NCBI GenBank assembly: GCA_964548565.1 | Contig: CAZJTF010000257.1 | Coordinates: forward strand, 1 to 10,509 | Length of the DNA: 10,509 nt | Origin: CAYLLT01 sp964548565 | GTDB lineage: Bacteria > Planctomycetota > Phycisphaerae > UBA1845 > PWPN01 | Direction of reading: 5' to 3' | Part shown: positions 1-7,224 of the stretch, piece by piece | How the letters are laid out: each line of letters begins with the position of its first letter | How positions within the stretch are numbered: the stretch's first letter is position 1 | Position numbers and translations under genes: made by a program | The notes under the pieces: generated by a model | The model's database searches: none | Told to the model about the DNA's origin: nothing | Seen by the model: only the letters and a program-made list of their open reading frames with translations

Positions 1-30
1 ATGGAACTCGGCGGGCTGCGCCCGGAGTAA
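1..30 (+). CDS. possible 3' end of an upstream gene
   Basis: An open frame runs from the window edge to a TAA at 28-30 and would end in the residues LGGLRPE. The first three bases happen to read ATG, but ten codons are too few to tell a real gene end from chance. If it is real, its stop lies three bases before the GTG of the hydrolase at 34, and the Shine-Dalgarno of the hydrolase sits inside its last codons. That would be a tightly coupled operon arrangement. This is weak evidence; sequence to the left is needed to decide. Confidence 0.2.
   Translation: MELGGLRPE
24..27 (+). promoter_or_regulatory. ribosome binding site that supports the GTG start at 34
   Basis: GGAG lies six bases before GTG at 34-36. 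There is no ATG in this frame near the start of the domain, so this site is what decides the start of the alpha/beta hydrolase. Confidence 0.6.
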
Positions 31-33
31 AAA

Positions 34-1008
34 GTGAGAACTCACAACCGGCATGCAGATGGTTCGCAACGGCCGGAGGATTTCGCCGCCTGGCAGGCAC
101 AGCGTCGGCATGAGCTGCGAGCCCTCCTGGGTGATTTGCCTGAGGCGCGGCTGCCGACTGCGCGGACGCTCGAGCGCGAGCAGCGCGAGGGGTACGTCGT
201 CGAGCACCTGGAGCTCGATTTGAACGGGATTGAGCCCGTCCCTGCGCTCCTGCTGCTGCCGCATGGTGCGTGCAGTCCCGCGCCGGCTGTCATTTACATG
301 CACTGGCACGGCGGCGACTATGACACGGGCAAGAACGAGCTGCTCACCGGGCGCGATGTGTTGCCCGCTTATGCGCCGGTGTTCGCCGAAAAAGGCATCA
401 TCGCTCTGGCGATCGACAGCTGGTGTTTCGGCGGGCGTCGGCATGACATGGAAGACGGCCGGCGCGGCGAGGCCGACACATTCAAGCAGATGCTGTGGCA
501 GGGCCAGGTTCTGTTCGGCATGATGCTCTTTGATGAATGGCAGGCGCTCAATTACCTCTGCAACCGTGAGGACGTGGACACAGGCCGAATCGGCACGTTC
601 GGCATCTCGATGGGCTCAACGAAGTCGTGGTGGCTGGCCGCCATCGACGAACGCATCCGCTGCTGCATCGACCTGTGCTGTCTCACCGACTTCGATGCCC
701 TGATCGCGAGCCGCGGGCTCAGTCTGCACGGGCTGTACTACTATGTGCCACGGCTGCTGAAGCACTTCGACACGGCCGGGATCAATGAATTAATCGTGCC
801 CCGGCCGCGCCTCAGCCTGAACGGGCGGCGGGACCCGTTGACTCCCCCGGAAGGTGTAGAACGCGTCAGGGCCCACCTGGAGAGTCTCTACGCGCGCTAT
901 GGCCAGCCGGAAGACTGCCGCGTCGAATTGTTTGACAGTGTGCACGAGGAGACGCCGGAAATGCGGGCCCTGGTGCTGGAGTGGCTCGACCGGTATCTCG
1001 TGAAATAG
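34..1008 (+). CDS. alpha/beta hydrolase, dienelactone hydrolase / acetyl-esterase-like
   Basis: A 324-residue serine hydrolase with the full set of alpha/beta-hydrolase landmarks. The oxyanion-hole motif HWHGGDY is at residues 90-96. The nucleophile elbow GISMG puts the catalytic serine at 192. The acid is probably Asp267 in NGRRDPLTP, and the catalytic histidine is His304 in DSVHEE. An N-terminal helical stretch (about 12-40, ending in LLGDLP) precedes the core, as in acetyl-xylan-esterase-like and dienelactone-hydrolase-like relatives. No signal peptide is visible, so it is probably cytoplasmic. A cysteine cluster (Cys210, 211, 215, 216) follows the nucleophile helix. The start is GTG with a GGAG site six bases upstream. 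The gene ends 86 bases before a secreted glycosyl-hydrolase-like gene on the same strand, so removal of acyl groups from a saccharide is plausible, but the substrate is an inference. The fold and triad are near certain; the specific reaction is not. Confidence 0.88.
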   Translation: MRTHNRHADGSQRPEDFAAWQAQRRHELRALLGDLPEARLPTARTLEREQREGYVVEHLELDLNGIEPVPALLLLPHGACSPAPAVIYMHWHGGDYDTGKNELLTGRDVLPAYAPVFAEKGIIALAIDSWCFGGRRHDMEDGRRGEADTFKQMLWQGQVLFGMMLFDEWQALNYLCNREDVDTGRIGTFGISMGSTKSWWLAAIDERIRCCIDLCCLTDFDALIASRGLSLHGLYYYVPRLLKHFDTAGINELIVPRPRLSLNGRRDPLTPPEGVERVRAHLESLYARYGQPEDCRVELFDSVHEETPEMRALVLEWLDRYLVK

Positions 1009-1031
1009 CGAGGGGCGAGTAGCGAACAGGA

Positions 1032-1055
1032 AACCGCGCCGCGATTCGCGCGGTT
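1032..1055 (+). terminator. GC-rich stem-loop after the hydrolase gene, no T tract
   Basis: AACCGCGC and GCGCGGTT form a perfect 8-bp stem around an 8-base loop, beginning 24 bases after the hydrolase stop. No run of T follows, so it is not a standard intrinsic terminator. It could stabilise the 3' end of the hydrolase mRNA or partly separate expression of the two plus-strand genes. Confidence 0.35.
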
Positions 1056-1094
1056 CGGCTGGCCTGGGCGGCTGGGGGCGGGTACAACGGTCGC

Positions 1095-3296
1095 ATGACA
1101 TTCTCCCCGAAACGTCTGCTCCCGTCTTTCGCATGGCTGCTCGCTTCCCCCCTGGCGGCAGCTCAAACAACACAGCCTGATTCTCTGACAGTCCACATTG
1201 ACCCCGTCACACGGTATGTGCACGTGACATACCCGGTTCCGGATACGGCCGGCGATGCCGTAACGCTCCGCTGCAGTTGGTCGCCTGCGGGCGAGGAGCG
1301 GTGGCGGCCTGCACGTGTGCGCCCGCTCATCTCCGAGACGGCCCTTGAACTCGCGGACGCCGATCGTTGGCACGCCTGGATGCAGGAGGGGCGGGTCACG
1401 GAACGACGCGCGGCGGGCCTGATGCGCACGCTGGTTTTTCAGCCCTTTCCCGGAGCGGAGGTGGACGGGCGCGTCAACGTAGACTTGCGGATTCAGATCG
1501 AAGCGTCGTCGGGGTCATGCGCGACCTACACCACACGCGTGACTGCCGACAACACCGATGTCGTGACCGTATCCGACTGGACCGCCGTCCTGCAGGCGGA
1601 TGCGGTGATGCGAGCGGAGTCACCCCGCAAAGAGGGCTGGACCTTCATCCCGCCGAGTTCCGGCGGTCCCGGGCGCCTGGCGGGGCAGACCTCCGGCGGG
1701 GCGGCACTTCGGCAGCTCACCTATCCGCTGGATCTGCGTGGTACATACGCCATCTTTGTCTGCACCACCCTGGGCACGGGCAGCGGGGCGGTTCGGATGC
1801 GACTGTCGGGCGAGGAGGCAGTTGACCGGCTGCAGTCGAGCCGTGCATGCGAGGAAGTGCTCTGGAAATGGACCACTCTCGACCGTCAGCACCTGGTGAT
1901 TCGCCAGCCGCACGATCATCACGGGCCCGCTCGGGCGGATCTCAGCTATGTGCGCCTGGTGCCGCTGACGCAGGCGCTCGTGAAGCAGCTCGACGCGCCG
2001 TCTGAGGGCCAGTCGGATCGGTTTGTGGCCACCTACTGGGAGCCGTACTCGTGGGCATTCAATGAAGACGTGCAGGAGCCGCTGCAGCACCGGCTGCCTC
2101 TGGCCGCCTTCGCCGATGCGCGCGTTGCGCTCGTCGACACGCAGATCGGGCGTATCGGGATGAAGGTTGTTTACGAGTCGCGGAGGACCGATCCGCTCTT
2201 TTTCAGCACGATCGGCGACCCCGTTCCCGGCGAGACCCAGCCGCGCACGGACAACGTCGGCCGTATGCAGCAGTACACCAACACGCTCGGCACGGAGCTG
2301 CGTTACGCGGCTGAACTCGGCCTGAACCTCCACGCGAATTTCGGGGCCGGTGCCTGCTACGTTGGCACGCCCCTGCAGGGAGACATCTCGAAGATGCATC
2401 CGGACTGGCGCCGAGGCAATACGCTCCGCTACGAACTGCCCGACGTGCGCCAGTACGTCCTGTCACTGTACGCGGAGGCGCTGGAGATCGGTTCGCCGGG
2501 CATTTCCATCGACTTCTGCAGGTACCCGGAGGGCATCGACGCGCCGGAGACGGCAACTCTCTTGCTACGCGAACTCCGCACGCTGGCGGACGAATTCGGC
2601 CGGCAGCGCGGACGGCGCATCCCGATTCTCGTGCGTTTTCCGGGCACGGGCGTGCGGCTCCACGAACGGTTCGACGCTGCCACATGGGCGCGCGAAGGGC
2701 TGGTCGACTACCTCTGCCCGAGCAACATCCAGGGACGGCACCTGCATATTCCGATGGAGCCGTATTTCGAGGCCGTCCGTGAAACGGCATGTCGCCTCCT
2801 GCCGGCGCTCGACGGGATCGCCTGGGGCCCGGCATTTCCAGGACCCTTCCTCTGGCGCGTACGGCAGGTGTACGAGCAGGGGGCTCCGGGCATTTACATT
2901 TACCAGGCAGACGCGCGGATCCTCGGCAGTCCGCGTGAACGCCGGTGCATGCGGCTCCTCGCCAGCAGCGAAGCTGTGCGTGAGTGGTGGAATCACGATG
3001 CGGAGCAGCGCCCGCGCTGCAGCAAGGGGATCTACCTGTCGCGACCGGAGGCGCCGGATGAGACATGGCATTCCTACGAGCGAATCCGGCCGTGGCTTGA
3101 AGGAGTTCCGCTTGGACCGGTTGAGTTTTACCTGGATGGCACGTTCGTGAACCGCTGCGAGGCGCCACCGTACGTGCTCGGATCGGAGGATGGCTCGGCC
3201 GATCGCGTCGTCCCAAAAGGAAAGCATACGTTGCGAGTCCGTGCCCGGGACGGTGACGGCTGGCTCGAGCAGGAGTTCATAGTCACCGGCGGGTGA
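1095..3296 (+). CDS. secreted family-10-like glycosyl hydrolase with C-terminal Ig-like domain
   Basis: A 733-residue exported protein. Residues 1-24 are a signal peptide: basic start, hydrophobic core, and a likely cut near AAAQT. Residues about 30-300 are beta-rich, carry no recognised motif and look like one or two beta-sandwich modules. Residues about 305-660 resemble the glycosyl-hydrolase-like family 10 barrel: WEPYSW (315-320), HPDW (435-438), GISIDFCRYPEG (469-480), RIPILVRFPGTG (508-519), and LVDYLCPSNIQ (536-546). Asp473 and Arg476 in the DFCRYP strand are the most likely active-site residues by analogy. Residues about 674-730 look like a bacterial Ig-like domain (VEFYLDG, PPYVLG, KGKHTLRVRARDGDG). 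The ATG at 1095 is chosen because it opens the signal peptide; the Shine-Dalgarno is poor, only a GGGGGCGGG tract. It probably acts on a polysaccharide outside the cytoplasm; the substrate is unknown. Confidence 0.78.
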   Translation: MTFSPKRLLPSFAWLLASPLAAAQTTQPDSLTVHIDPVTRYVHVTYPVPDTAGDAVTLRCSWSPAGEERWRPARVRPLISETALELADADRWHAWMQEGRVTERRAAGLMRTLVFQPFPGAEVDGRVNVDLRIQIEASSGSCATYTTRVTADNTDVVTVSDWTAVLQADAVMRAESPRKEGWTFIPPSSGGPGRLAGQTSGGAALRQLTYPLDLRGTYAIFVCTTLGTGSGAVRMRLSGEEAVDRLQSSRACEEVLWKWTTLDRQHLVIRQPHDHHGPARADLSYVRLVPLTQALVKQLDAPSEGQSDRFVATYWEPYSWAFNEDVQEPLQHRLPLAAFADARVALVDTQIGRIGMKVVYESRRTDPLFFSTIGDPVPGETQPRTDNVGRMQQYTNTLGTELRYAAELGLNLHANFGAGACYVGTPLQGDISKMHPDWRRGNTLRYELPDVRQYVLSLYAEALEIGSPGISIDFCRYPEGIDAPETATLLLRELRTLADEFGRQRGRRIPILVRFPGTGVRLHERFDAATWAREGLVDYLCPSNIQGRHLHIPMEPYFEAVRETACRLLPALDGIAWGPAFPGPFLWRVRQVYEQGAPGIYIYQADARILGSPRERRCMRLLASSEAVREWWNHDAEQRPRCSKGIYLSRPEAPDETWHSYERIRPWLEGVPLGPVEFYLDGTFVNRCEAPPYVLGSEDGSADRVVPKGKHTLRVRARDGDGWLEQEFIVTGG

Positions 3297-3309
3297 TCAC
3301 ACGTTCCGC
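3297..3309. other. 13-base convergent gene junction
   Basis: The stops of the plus-strand glycosyl-hydrolase-like gene (TGA at 3294-3296) and the minus-strand beta-helix gene (TGA, complement of 3310-3312) face each other across 13 bases. The only local hairpin is a weak 5-bp stem, TCACC/GGTGA (3283-3296), which includes the plus-strand stop. There is no room for two separate terminators, so the transcripts may overlap. Confidence 0.6.
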
Positions 3310-6300
3310 TCACGGCTCGCAGAGCGGGTCGACAGGCCGATGCGGGCCGGTCCAGCACGCCTGGAAAACACCGAAGTCATCCATGTCCACATCGCCGTCC
3401 CGGTCGGAATCCGGTGAGATCCTGCCTTGTGGATCGGCAATCGCCGTGCAGCCTGCGGGAACGTGTCCGACGTAGGAGACGGTTGGGCCGGTGGCACACT
3501 TCCTGAACGCAATCACGTCATCGAAGTCAATGTCGTCATCCAAATCGAGGTCGAGCGTTTCCGCGTGACTGAACTCGTACGCTCCGATGTCGACAGTCGC
3601 GCCGAGCACACGCGGGTAACCGCGGATATCAGTCGGTACGGGTTCGGTTGTGTTCCCATCCTGATCGATGTCGGAAACATCGGCGGGGATGCCGCTGGTC
3701 AGGCCGTGATCGGCCGCCGGCGATCCCGGTCGCAGGCGGAGGTCGTCATCCACCGTGCCGAGAGTTCCGTCCTTGCCGTCCGCATCGAACAGCAGGGGAT
3801 TGCTGCCGCAGTTTCCAGTGCCGCCCAGGCTGCCGGTCCAGCCCTGGATCATGCAGTAGCTGATGGAGGCGGTGCCACTGTTATTGCGAATCTGAGCGCT
3901 TTGGCCGCTTCCGCCCTGGTCCCAGTTGCCCCACAGGATTGTGTTGATGAATACCGGTGTACTATACCAGCTCGACACGCCGCCCCCGGCGCGCGCGGAA
4001 TTGCCGCTGAGCGTACAGCCGATGATAGAGGTGTTGCTCACGTGGTTGTGGATCGCGGCAGCGAAATCCGCACCGTTCCCGCTGAACACGCAATTCACCA
4101 ACAAGGGGCTGCTCGTGTGGTTGAAGAGCCCGCCGCCGCCCTGAACGGTCGTGTTTCCCAGGAAGAAGCAGTTGATGAACGTCGGCGCGCTGTGGTCGAC
4201 GCTGACGCCTCCGCCGTACGTCTGGGCGGAGTTGCCGATGAAGGTGCAGCGCGTCAGCGTGGCTGAACTGCTCCCGAAATGGGCGAGAGCGCCTCCGGTA
4301 GATAGGGTTGCCCGATTCTGCGTAAAGGTGCAGTCTGCCACCAGCGGGTTGCTGTGGTCCGCGTTATGCATCCCGCCGCCCAAGGCTGCCGTGTTGCCGC
4401 TGAACGTGCTATGGCTCACCGTCGGCGCGCAGTACCCCGTGTTTCCCATCGCGGAGCCGATGTTTTCGCTGAAGACGCACCGGAGAACGGCGGGGCTCGC
4501 ATACCACTCGTTTGCAATACCTCCACTCCATTCGGCGACATTGCCCTGGAAGGTGCAGTCGTTGATGATCGGTGAGCTGAACGCGTGGTTGTAGAGGCCG
4601 GCACCCCAGCGGGCATGGTTCTGCGCAAACGCGCAATGCGTGACGACGGGGCTGCTGTACCCGTTGTTGAGCATGCCGGCGCCCCATGTGGAAGCGTTCA
4701 AGGCGAAGAGGCAGTTTCTGACGGTCGGATTGCCCTGAGCGTTGAGCAGTCCGGCCCCGCCGTTATCCAAAGTGTACTGGGCATCGGCGTTGCCGCCTGC
4801 CACGATAAAGCCGTCCAGGACAGCCGAAATGTCTGTGCCACTGCCAGTGACGATGTGATAGCTGTTTTCGGTATTGTTGGCCCAATCGGGTCTATCGTCG
4901 CCTGCAAGATCGCCGCTGAGCAGGGTAGGGTTCGTGATCGGGTCGGGGCTGCGCTGTCCCCGATCGCTCTCACTGCCTTTGAAGCCTCCGTATACCGCGA
5001 CGCCGCTGACGAGTTGAAATGTCTGCGAGGCATCGCCGCTCGCGCGATCCGGTCGATACACGCCTGCCGCTACCCAAATTTCGGTCACGGCTTCGTTGCA
5101 CGTCGACGCCAACTCGAGCGCGTCTTGAAGATCCCGGAACGCATCAGTCCAGGTACCGCCGTTGTCGGCTCCGTTGGCGGAGCGGTTCACGAATAGTGTC
5201 GCAGGGGGGACCTGGTCGTCATCTTCGACAGCCAGAACTTCCCCGGCTGGATAGCCCGCGGCGAAGAGGCGGATCGTCGCGCGGCCGTTCAGGTAATCAG
5301 CGTCCGGGTGGGCAGTCAGCTTCACCTCCTGCGGCGCCGCATAATTGCTCGAGTCGAACGTCAACACCGGGGGGCCCTGTACGTCCACGTCAGGATCGCC
5401 GGCGATGCGAGAGACTGTAACGTCAACAACCGCTGCCGGATCTGACGGGAGTGCGACGGTGAGCACCGCCGTTTCAGCTTCGGGGATCACGATGCGGTGA
5501 GCGCTGACGATCAGGCCCTGCACCTCGTGCGGGCCCATGTCAACGATCGGGAACTGTCCTCGGCCCCTGTCCGGAGTGTCTGCGTCATCCATGAAGCGAC
5601 GCAGTTCATCGAGATCGAGGGGGACGGATTCATCCCGATCGCCGTCTTCGTCCACGTCGGCTGCATCGGGGGGAACCCGACCGTTGTTGCCGGCGTCGAT
5701 GCACGGGGAGCTGCCCTGCAGCCTCAGGTTGTCGTCGAGTGTGCCGGCGGTTCCATCCGGGCCATCTGGATTCTGAAAAAGCGGATCGTTGGCGATGTTT
5801 CGGAACCCATCCCAGCCGCCGCCAATACAGCTATAGCTCACCGCAGGGGCCTGGCCGCCAAATGCTGCGGTCGCACCACCCTGCCCGTCGAGGTTCCCCC
5901 AGACAATACAATTGGCCAGCGTTGCCTGACTGGTCTGAGCTGAGTAGACGGCCCCACCCTCTGCTGCCGTATTCGCACGAAGTGCGCAATTGGTCAGGAT
6001 GGGGCGGCTGGTGTCCAGAAGGCTAACGGCGCCTCCGAGTTGTGAGGCGGAGTTCCCGCTGAATACACAGTTCACCAGGTGCGGGGACGCGCTGCTCCTC
6101 ACAATGACCGCGCCACCATCCTGGGCGGAGTTACCGAGCAAGCGGCAGTTGGACACGTATGCCGTCCCCGTGCCGGCGCAGGCGATAGCACCACCGGAAA
6201 GAGCCGTGTTGTTGTGAAAAAGGCATTCCGAGAGTGTCACCGCGGAATCAGCGGACAGCGCGCCGCCGAAAGCTGCCGCGGCGTTACCGCGAAAGCTGCA

Positions 6301-6909
6301 ATTCGCCACCCGCGGGCTGCTGTTGCGGATCAGTATGCCGCCACCCGACGACTCCGCGTCGGCTCTGTTTGCGTTGCCGCCCGAGATTGTGAAGCCGTCG
6401 AGCACAGCCGTCGTGTCTACGGAATCCGCCGTGACAACGTGGAAGCAATTCTCCTCGTTATTGGCAAAGGGGGACGTATCATTGCGGGTCAGGTCTCCAG
6501 ACAAGATCGTTTCCGCGACTGCAAAAGCGCGACGGCGCGGGTCAAAGGAGGCAGGATCTTCGCTTCCGGTGAAGCCGCCGCGCAGTGCAACGTGACTCAC
6601 CAGTTGGAACGTGGCGGCACGGCTCGACGTACCCTCCGGGTGACTGCACGTGCGGTCCGGCAGGTATGTTCCAGCGGCCACCCAGATTTCGGTGACCACG
6701 CCGTTCGATGCACGCGCCGTCGCCAGCGCGTCCTGCAGGTACTTGCAGGCGGTTGCCCAGCTCGTCCCGTCTCCGCATGTGGGCACGCGACTGTCGACGA
6801 AGAGGATGGAGGCGCGCACGGATCCGGGTGAGACGCCCTGAGCCGCCAGCAGGGCCAGCCCGATTGTCAACGGCGCGATTTTCCAGTGACGGTCTTGTCG
6901 GCTGCGCAT
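3310..6909 (-). CDS. giant secreted beta-helix protein (choice-of-anchor Q type) with dockerin-like C-terminus
   Basis: A 1199-residue surface or secreted protein. Residues 1-33 form a signal peptide cut near SVRA. Two homologous right-handed beta-helix halves follow, about 35-465 and 570-1114. Each opens with a LFV-(D/N) cap and an EIWVAAG strand, then GGF-(T/K)-GSE, LSGDL, AVLDGF and rungs of about 24 residues shaped like SPxxxNCxFxGNxAxxGGG, as in Pmp-like and choice-of-anchor Q proteins. Each half closes with a DGT-x-GT-x-DD-x-LRL-x(3)-SP segment; the second ends VDIGAYEF. Between them, 466-566 looks like a Calx-beta-type domain (IPEAETAVLTV, LTFDSSNY). Residues 1118-1199 hold two EF-hand-like calcium loops (1122-1131; 1167-1178), each followed by a Cys-containing TGP segment, a dockerin-like tail. 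Such proteins are usually adhesins or cell-surface matrix components; no catalytic site is visible. The start has GGAGGGG upstream and a proper signal peptide. Confidence 0.88.
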   Translation of the reverse strand: MRSRQDRHWKIAPLTIGLALLAAQGVSPGSVRASILFVDSRVPTCGDGTSWATACKYLQDALATARASNGVVTEIWVAAGTYLPDRTCSHPEGTSSRAATFQLVSHVALRGGFTGSEDPASFDPRRRAFAVAETILSGDLTRNDTSPFANNEENCFHVVTADSVDTTAVLDGFTISGGNANRADAESSGGGILIRNSSPRVANCSFRGNAAAAFGGALSADSAVTLSECLFHNNTALSGGAIACAGTGTAYVSNCRLLGNSAQDGGAVIVRSSASPHLVNCVFSGNSASQLGGAVSLLDTSRPILTNCALRANTAAEGGAVYSAQTSQATLANCIVWGNLDGQGGATAAFGGQAPAVSYSCIGGGWDGFRNIANDPLFQNPDGPDGTAGTLDDNLRLQGSSPCIDAGNNGRVPPDAADVDEDGDRDESVPLDLDELRRFMDDADTPDRGRGQFPIVDMGPHEVQGLIVSAHRIVIPEAETAVLTVALPSDPAAVVDVTVSRIAGDPDVDVQGPPVLTFDSSNYAAPQEVKLTAHPDADYLNGRATIRLFAAGYPAGEVLAVEDDDQVPPATLFVNRSANGADNGGTWTDAFRDLQDALELASTCNEAVTEIWVAAGVYRPDRASGDASQTFQLVSGVAVYGGFKGSESDRGQRSPDPITNPTLLSGDLAGDDRPDWANNTENSYHIVTGSGTDISAVLDGFIVAGGNADAQYTLDNGGAGLLNAQGNPTVRNCLFALNASTWGAGMLNNGYSSPVVTHCAFAQNHARWGAGLYNHAFSSPIINDCTFQGNVAEWSGGIANEWYASPAVLRCVFSENIGSAMGNTGYCAPTVSHSTFSGNTAALGGGMHNADHSNPLVADCTFTQNRATLSTGGALAHFGSSSATLTRCTFIGNSAQTYGGGVSVDHSAPTFINCFFLGNTTVQGGGGLFNHTSSPLLVNCVFSGNGADFAAAIHNHVSNTSIIGCTLSGNSARAGGGVSSWYSTPVFINTILWGNWDQGGSGQSAQIRNNSGTASISYCMIQGWTGSLGGTGNCGSNPLLFDADGKDGTLGTVDDDLRLRPGSPAADHGLTSGIPADVSDIDQDGNTTEPVPTDIRGYPRVLGATVDIGAYEFSHAETLDLDLDDDIDFDDVIAFRKCATGPTVSYVGHVPAGCTAIADPQGRISPDSDRDGDVDMDDFGVFQACWTGPHRPVDPLCEP
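3313..3552 (-). other. dockerin-like, Cys-bearing C-terminal module of the beta-helix protein
   Basis: Residues 1120-1199 contain two copies of a unit made of an Asp-rich loop, a short helix and a Cys pair. In copy 1, DLDDDIDFDDVIAFRKC leads into ATGP and a second Cys about 16 residues later. In copy 2, DSDRDGDVDMDDFGVFQAC leads into WTGP and a Cys eleven residues on. The loops fit the D-x-D-x-D-G-x-V/I pattern of dockerin and EF-hand calcium sites. The cysteines are not part of classical clostridial dockerins. Similar tails are, to my knowledge, common in planctomycete exported proteins, where their partner is not established. Confidence 0.7.
3568..5202 (-). repeat. beta-helix half B (second copy of an intragenic duplication)
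   Basis: Residues 570-1114 repeat the plan of residues 35-465 in the same order: LFV cap, LQDAL helix, EIWVAAGVYRPDR, FQLVSGVAVYGGF, LLSGDL, ENSYHIVT, AVLDGFIVAGGNA, then rungs. This copy has about eleven rungs against about six in half A. Nine of the eleven rungs keep a Cys at the same place. It closes with DGTLGTVDDDLRLRPGSPA and DIRGYPR before VDIGAYEF. The copies have diverged well beyond near-identity, so the duplication is old. Confidence 0.8.
5515..6807 (-). repeat. beta-helix half A (first copy of the intragenic duplication)
   Basis: Residues 35-465: LFV cap, LQDAL helix, EIWVAAGTYLPDR, FQLVSHVALRGGF, ILSGDL, ENCFHVVT, AVLDGFTISGGNA, about six rungs all bearing Cys in an NC/EC position, then DGTAGTLDDNLRLQGSSP and DMGPHE. 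An insert relative to half B, rich in Asp (DVDEDGDRDES), sits before the Calx-beta-like linker at residues 466-566. Confidence 0.8.
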
Positions 6910-6914
6910 CGACC

Positions 6915-6919
6915 CCTCC
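6915..6919 (-). promoter_or_regulatory. ribosome binding site of the beta-helix gene
   Basis: On the minus strand GGAGG (extended to GGAGGGG) sits five bases before the ATG at 6909-6907. This strong site fixes the start that opens the signal peptide. Confidence 0.75.
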
Positions 6920-6933
6920 AGGATCCAGTGTGG

Positions 6934-6946
6934 GCGACAGTGTCGC
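6934..6946. promoter_or_regulatory. perfect 13-base inverted repeat just upstream of the beta-helix gene
   Basis: GCGACA-G-TGTCGC is a perfect odd palindrome, 25 bases before the ATG. With a one-base centre it is more likely a dimeric protein site than an RNA hairpin. Function is unknown; GC-rich DNA does produce such repeats by chance. Confidence 0.35.
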
Positions 6947-6959
6947 GTGTGGTCTGCGA

Positions 6960-6991
6960 GGATGTAGTGATCACATCCGGGAGGCAGTCAA
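6960..6991 (-). promoter_or_regulatory. candidate promoter/operator: TTGACT with adjacent inverted repeat
   Basis: On the minus strand TTGACT (6991-6986) resembles a -35 box. The inverted repeat GGATGT-AGTGATC-ACATCC (6960-6978, plus-strand reading) lies where the spacer and -10 would be. No good -10 hexamer is present (best is TACATC at 19 bases). The repeat therefore looks like an operator over a weak, perhaps activator-dependent or alternative-sigma promoter. This is inference. Confidence 0.25.
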
Positions 6992-7188
6992 CTGCGGGCG
7001 GGCAACGCCGCCTTTCAACACGTCGACATGTGTCTGGATGTCAAATGTGGCGATCAGATTTGTGCGGTACGCATGGCACACCGCCATTGTGCAGCGTATG
7101 TGATGACATCGGGCCGCTCAAGCGTTTTCCAGGCTTTGCACCGTCTTTTTGTCTGTCCACGACTCCGGTGCTCCGTAAATGGTCGGTT

Positions 7189-7224
7189 CCGTCGGGTTCA
7201 GGTCGGGACTGTCCGTTCCGACGG
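7189..7224. other. 7-bp stem-loop in the leader of the beta-helix gene
   Basis: CCGTCGG (7189-7195) pairs with CCGACGG (7218-7224) around a 22-base loop. The block also carries three GGTCGG copies (7181, 7201, 7225). It could be an mRNA structure in a long leader; no riboswitch class is recognised. Confidence 0.3.

Noticed and set aside
3427..4266. 279-codon plus-strand frame opposite the beta-helix gene
   Set aside because: Shadow of the repetitive rungs on the other strand; Ala/Val/Arg-rich with no motif. The same applies to 4585-5196 and 6079-6831.
3568..6500. DNA-level repeats in the beta-helix gene taken as a CRISPR or mobile repeat
   Set aside because: The periodicity is about 72-78 bases in coding sequence and follows degenerate protein rungs; the units are not identical and no spacers exist.
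7039..7044. TTGACA on the minus strand as a promoter of the beta-helix gene
   Set aside because: A perfect -35 hexamer, but the sequence 16-18 bases downstream (GTGTTG, TGTTGA) does not resemble a -10 box.
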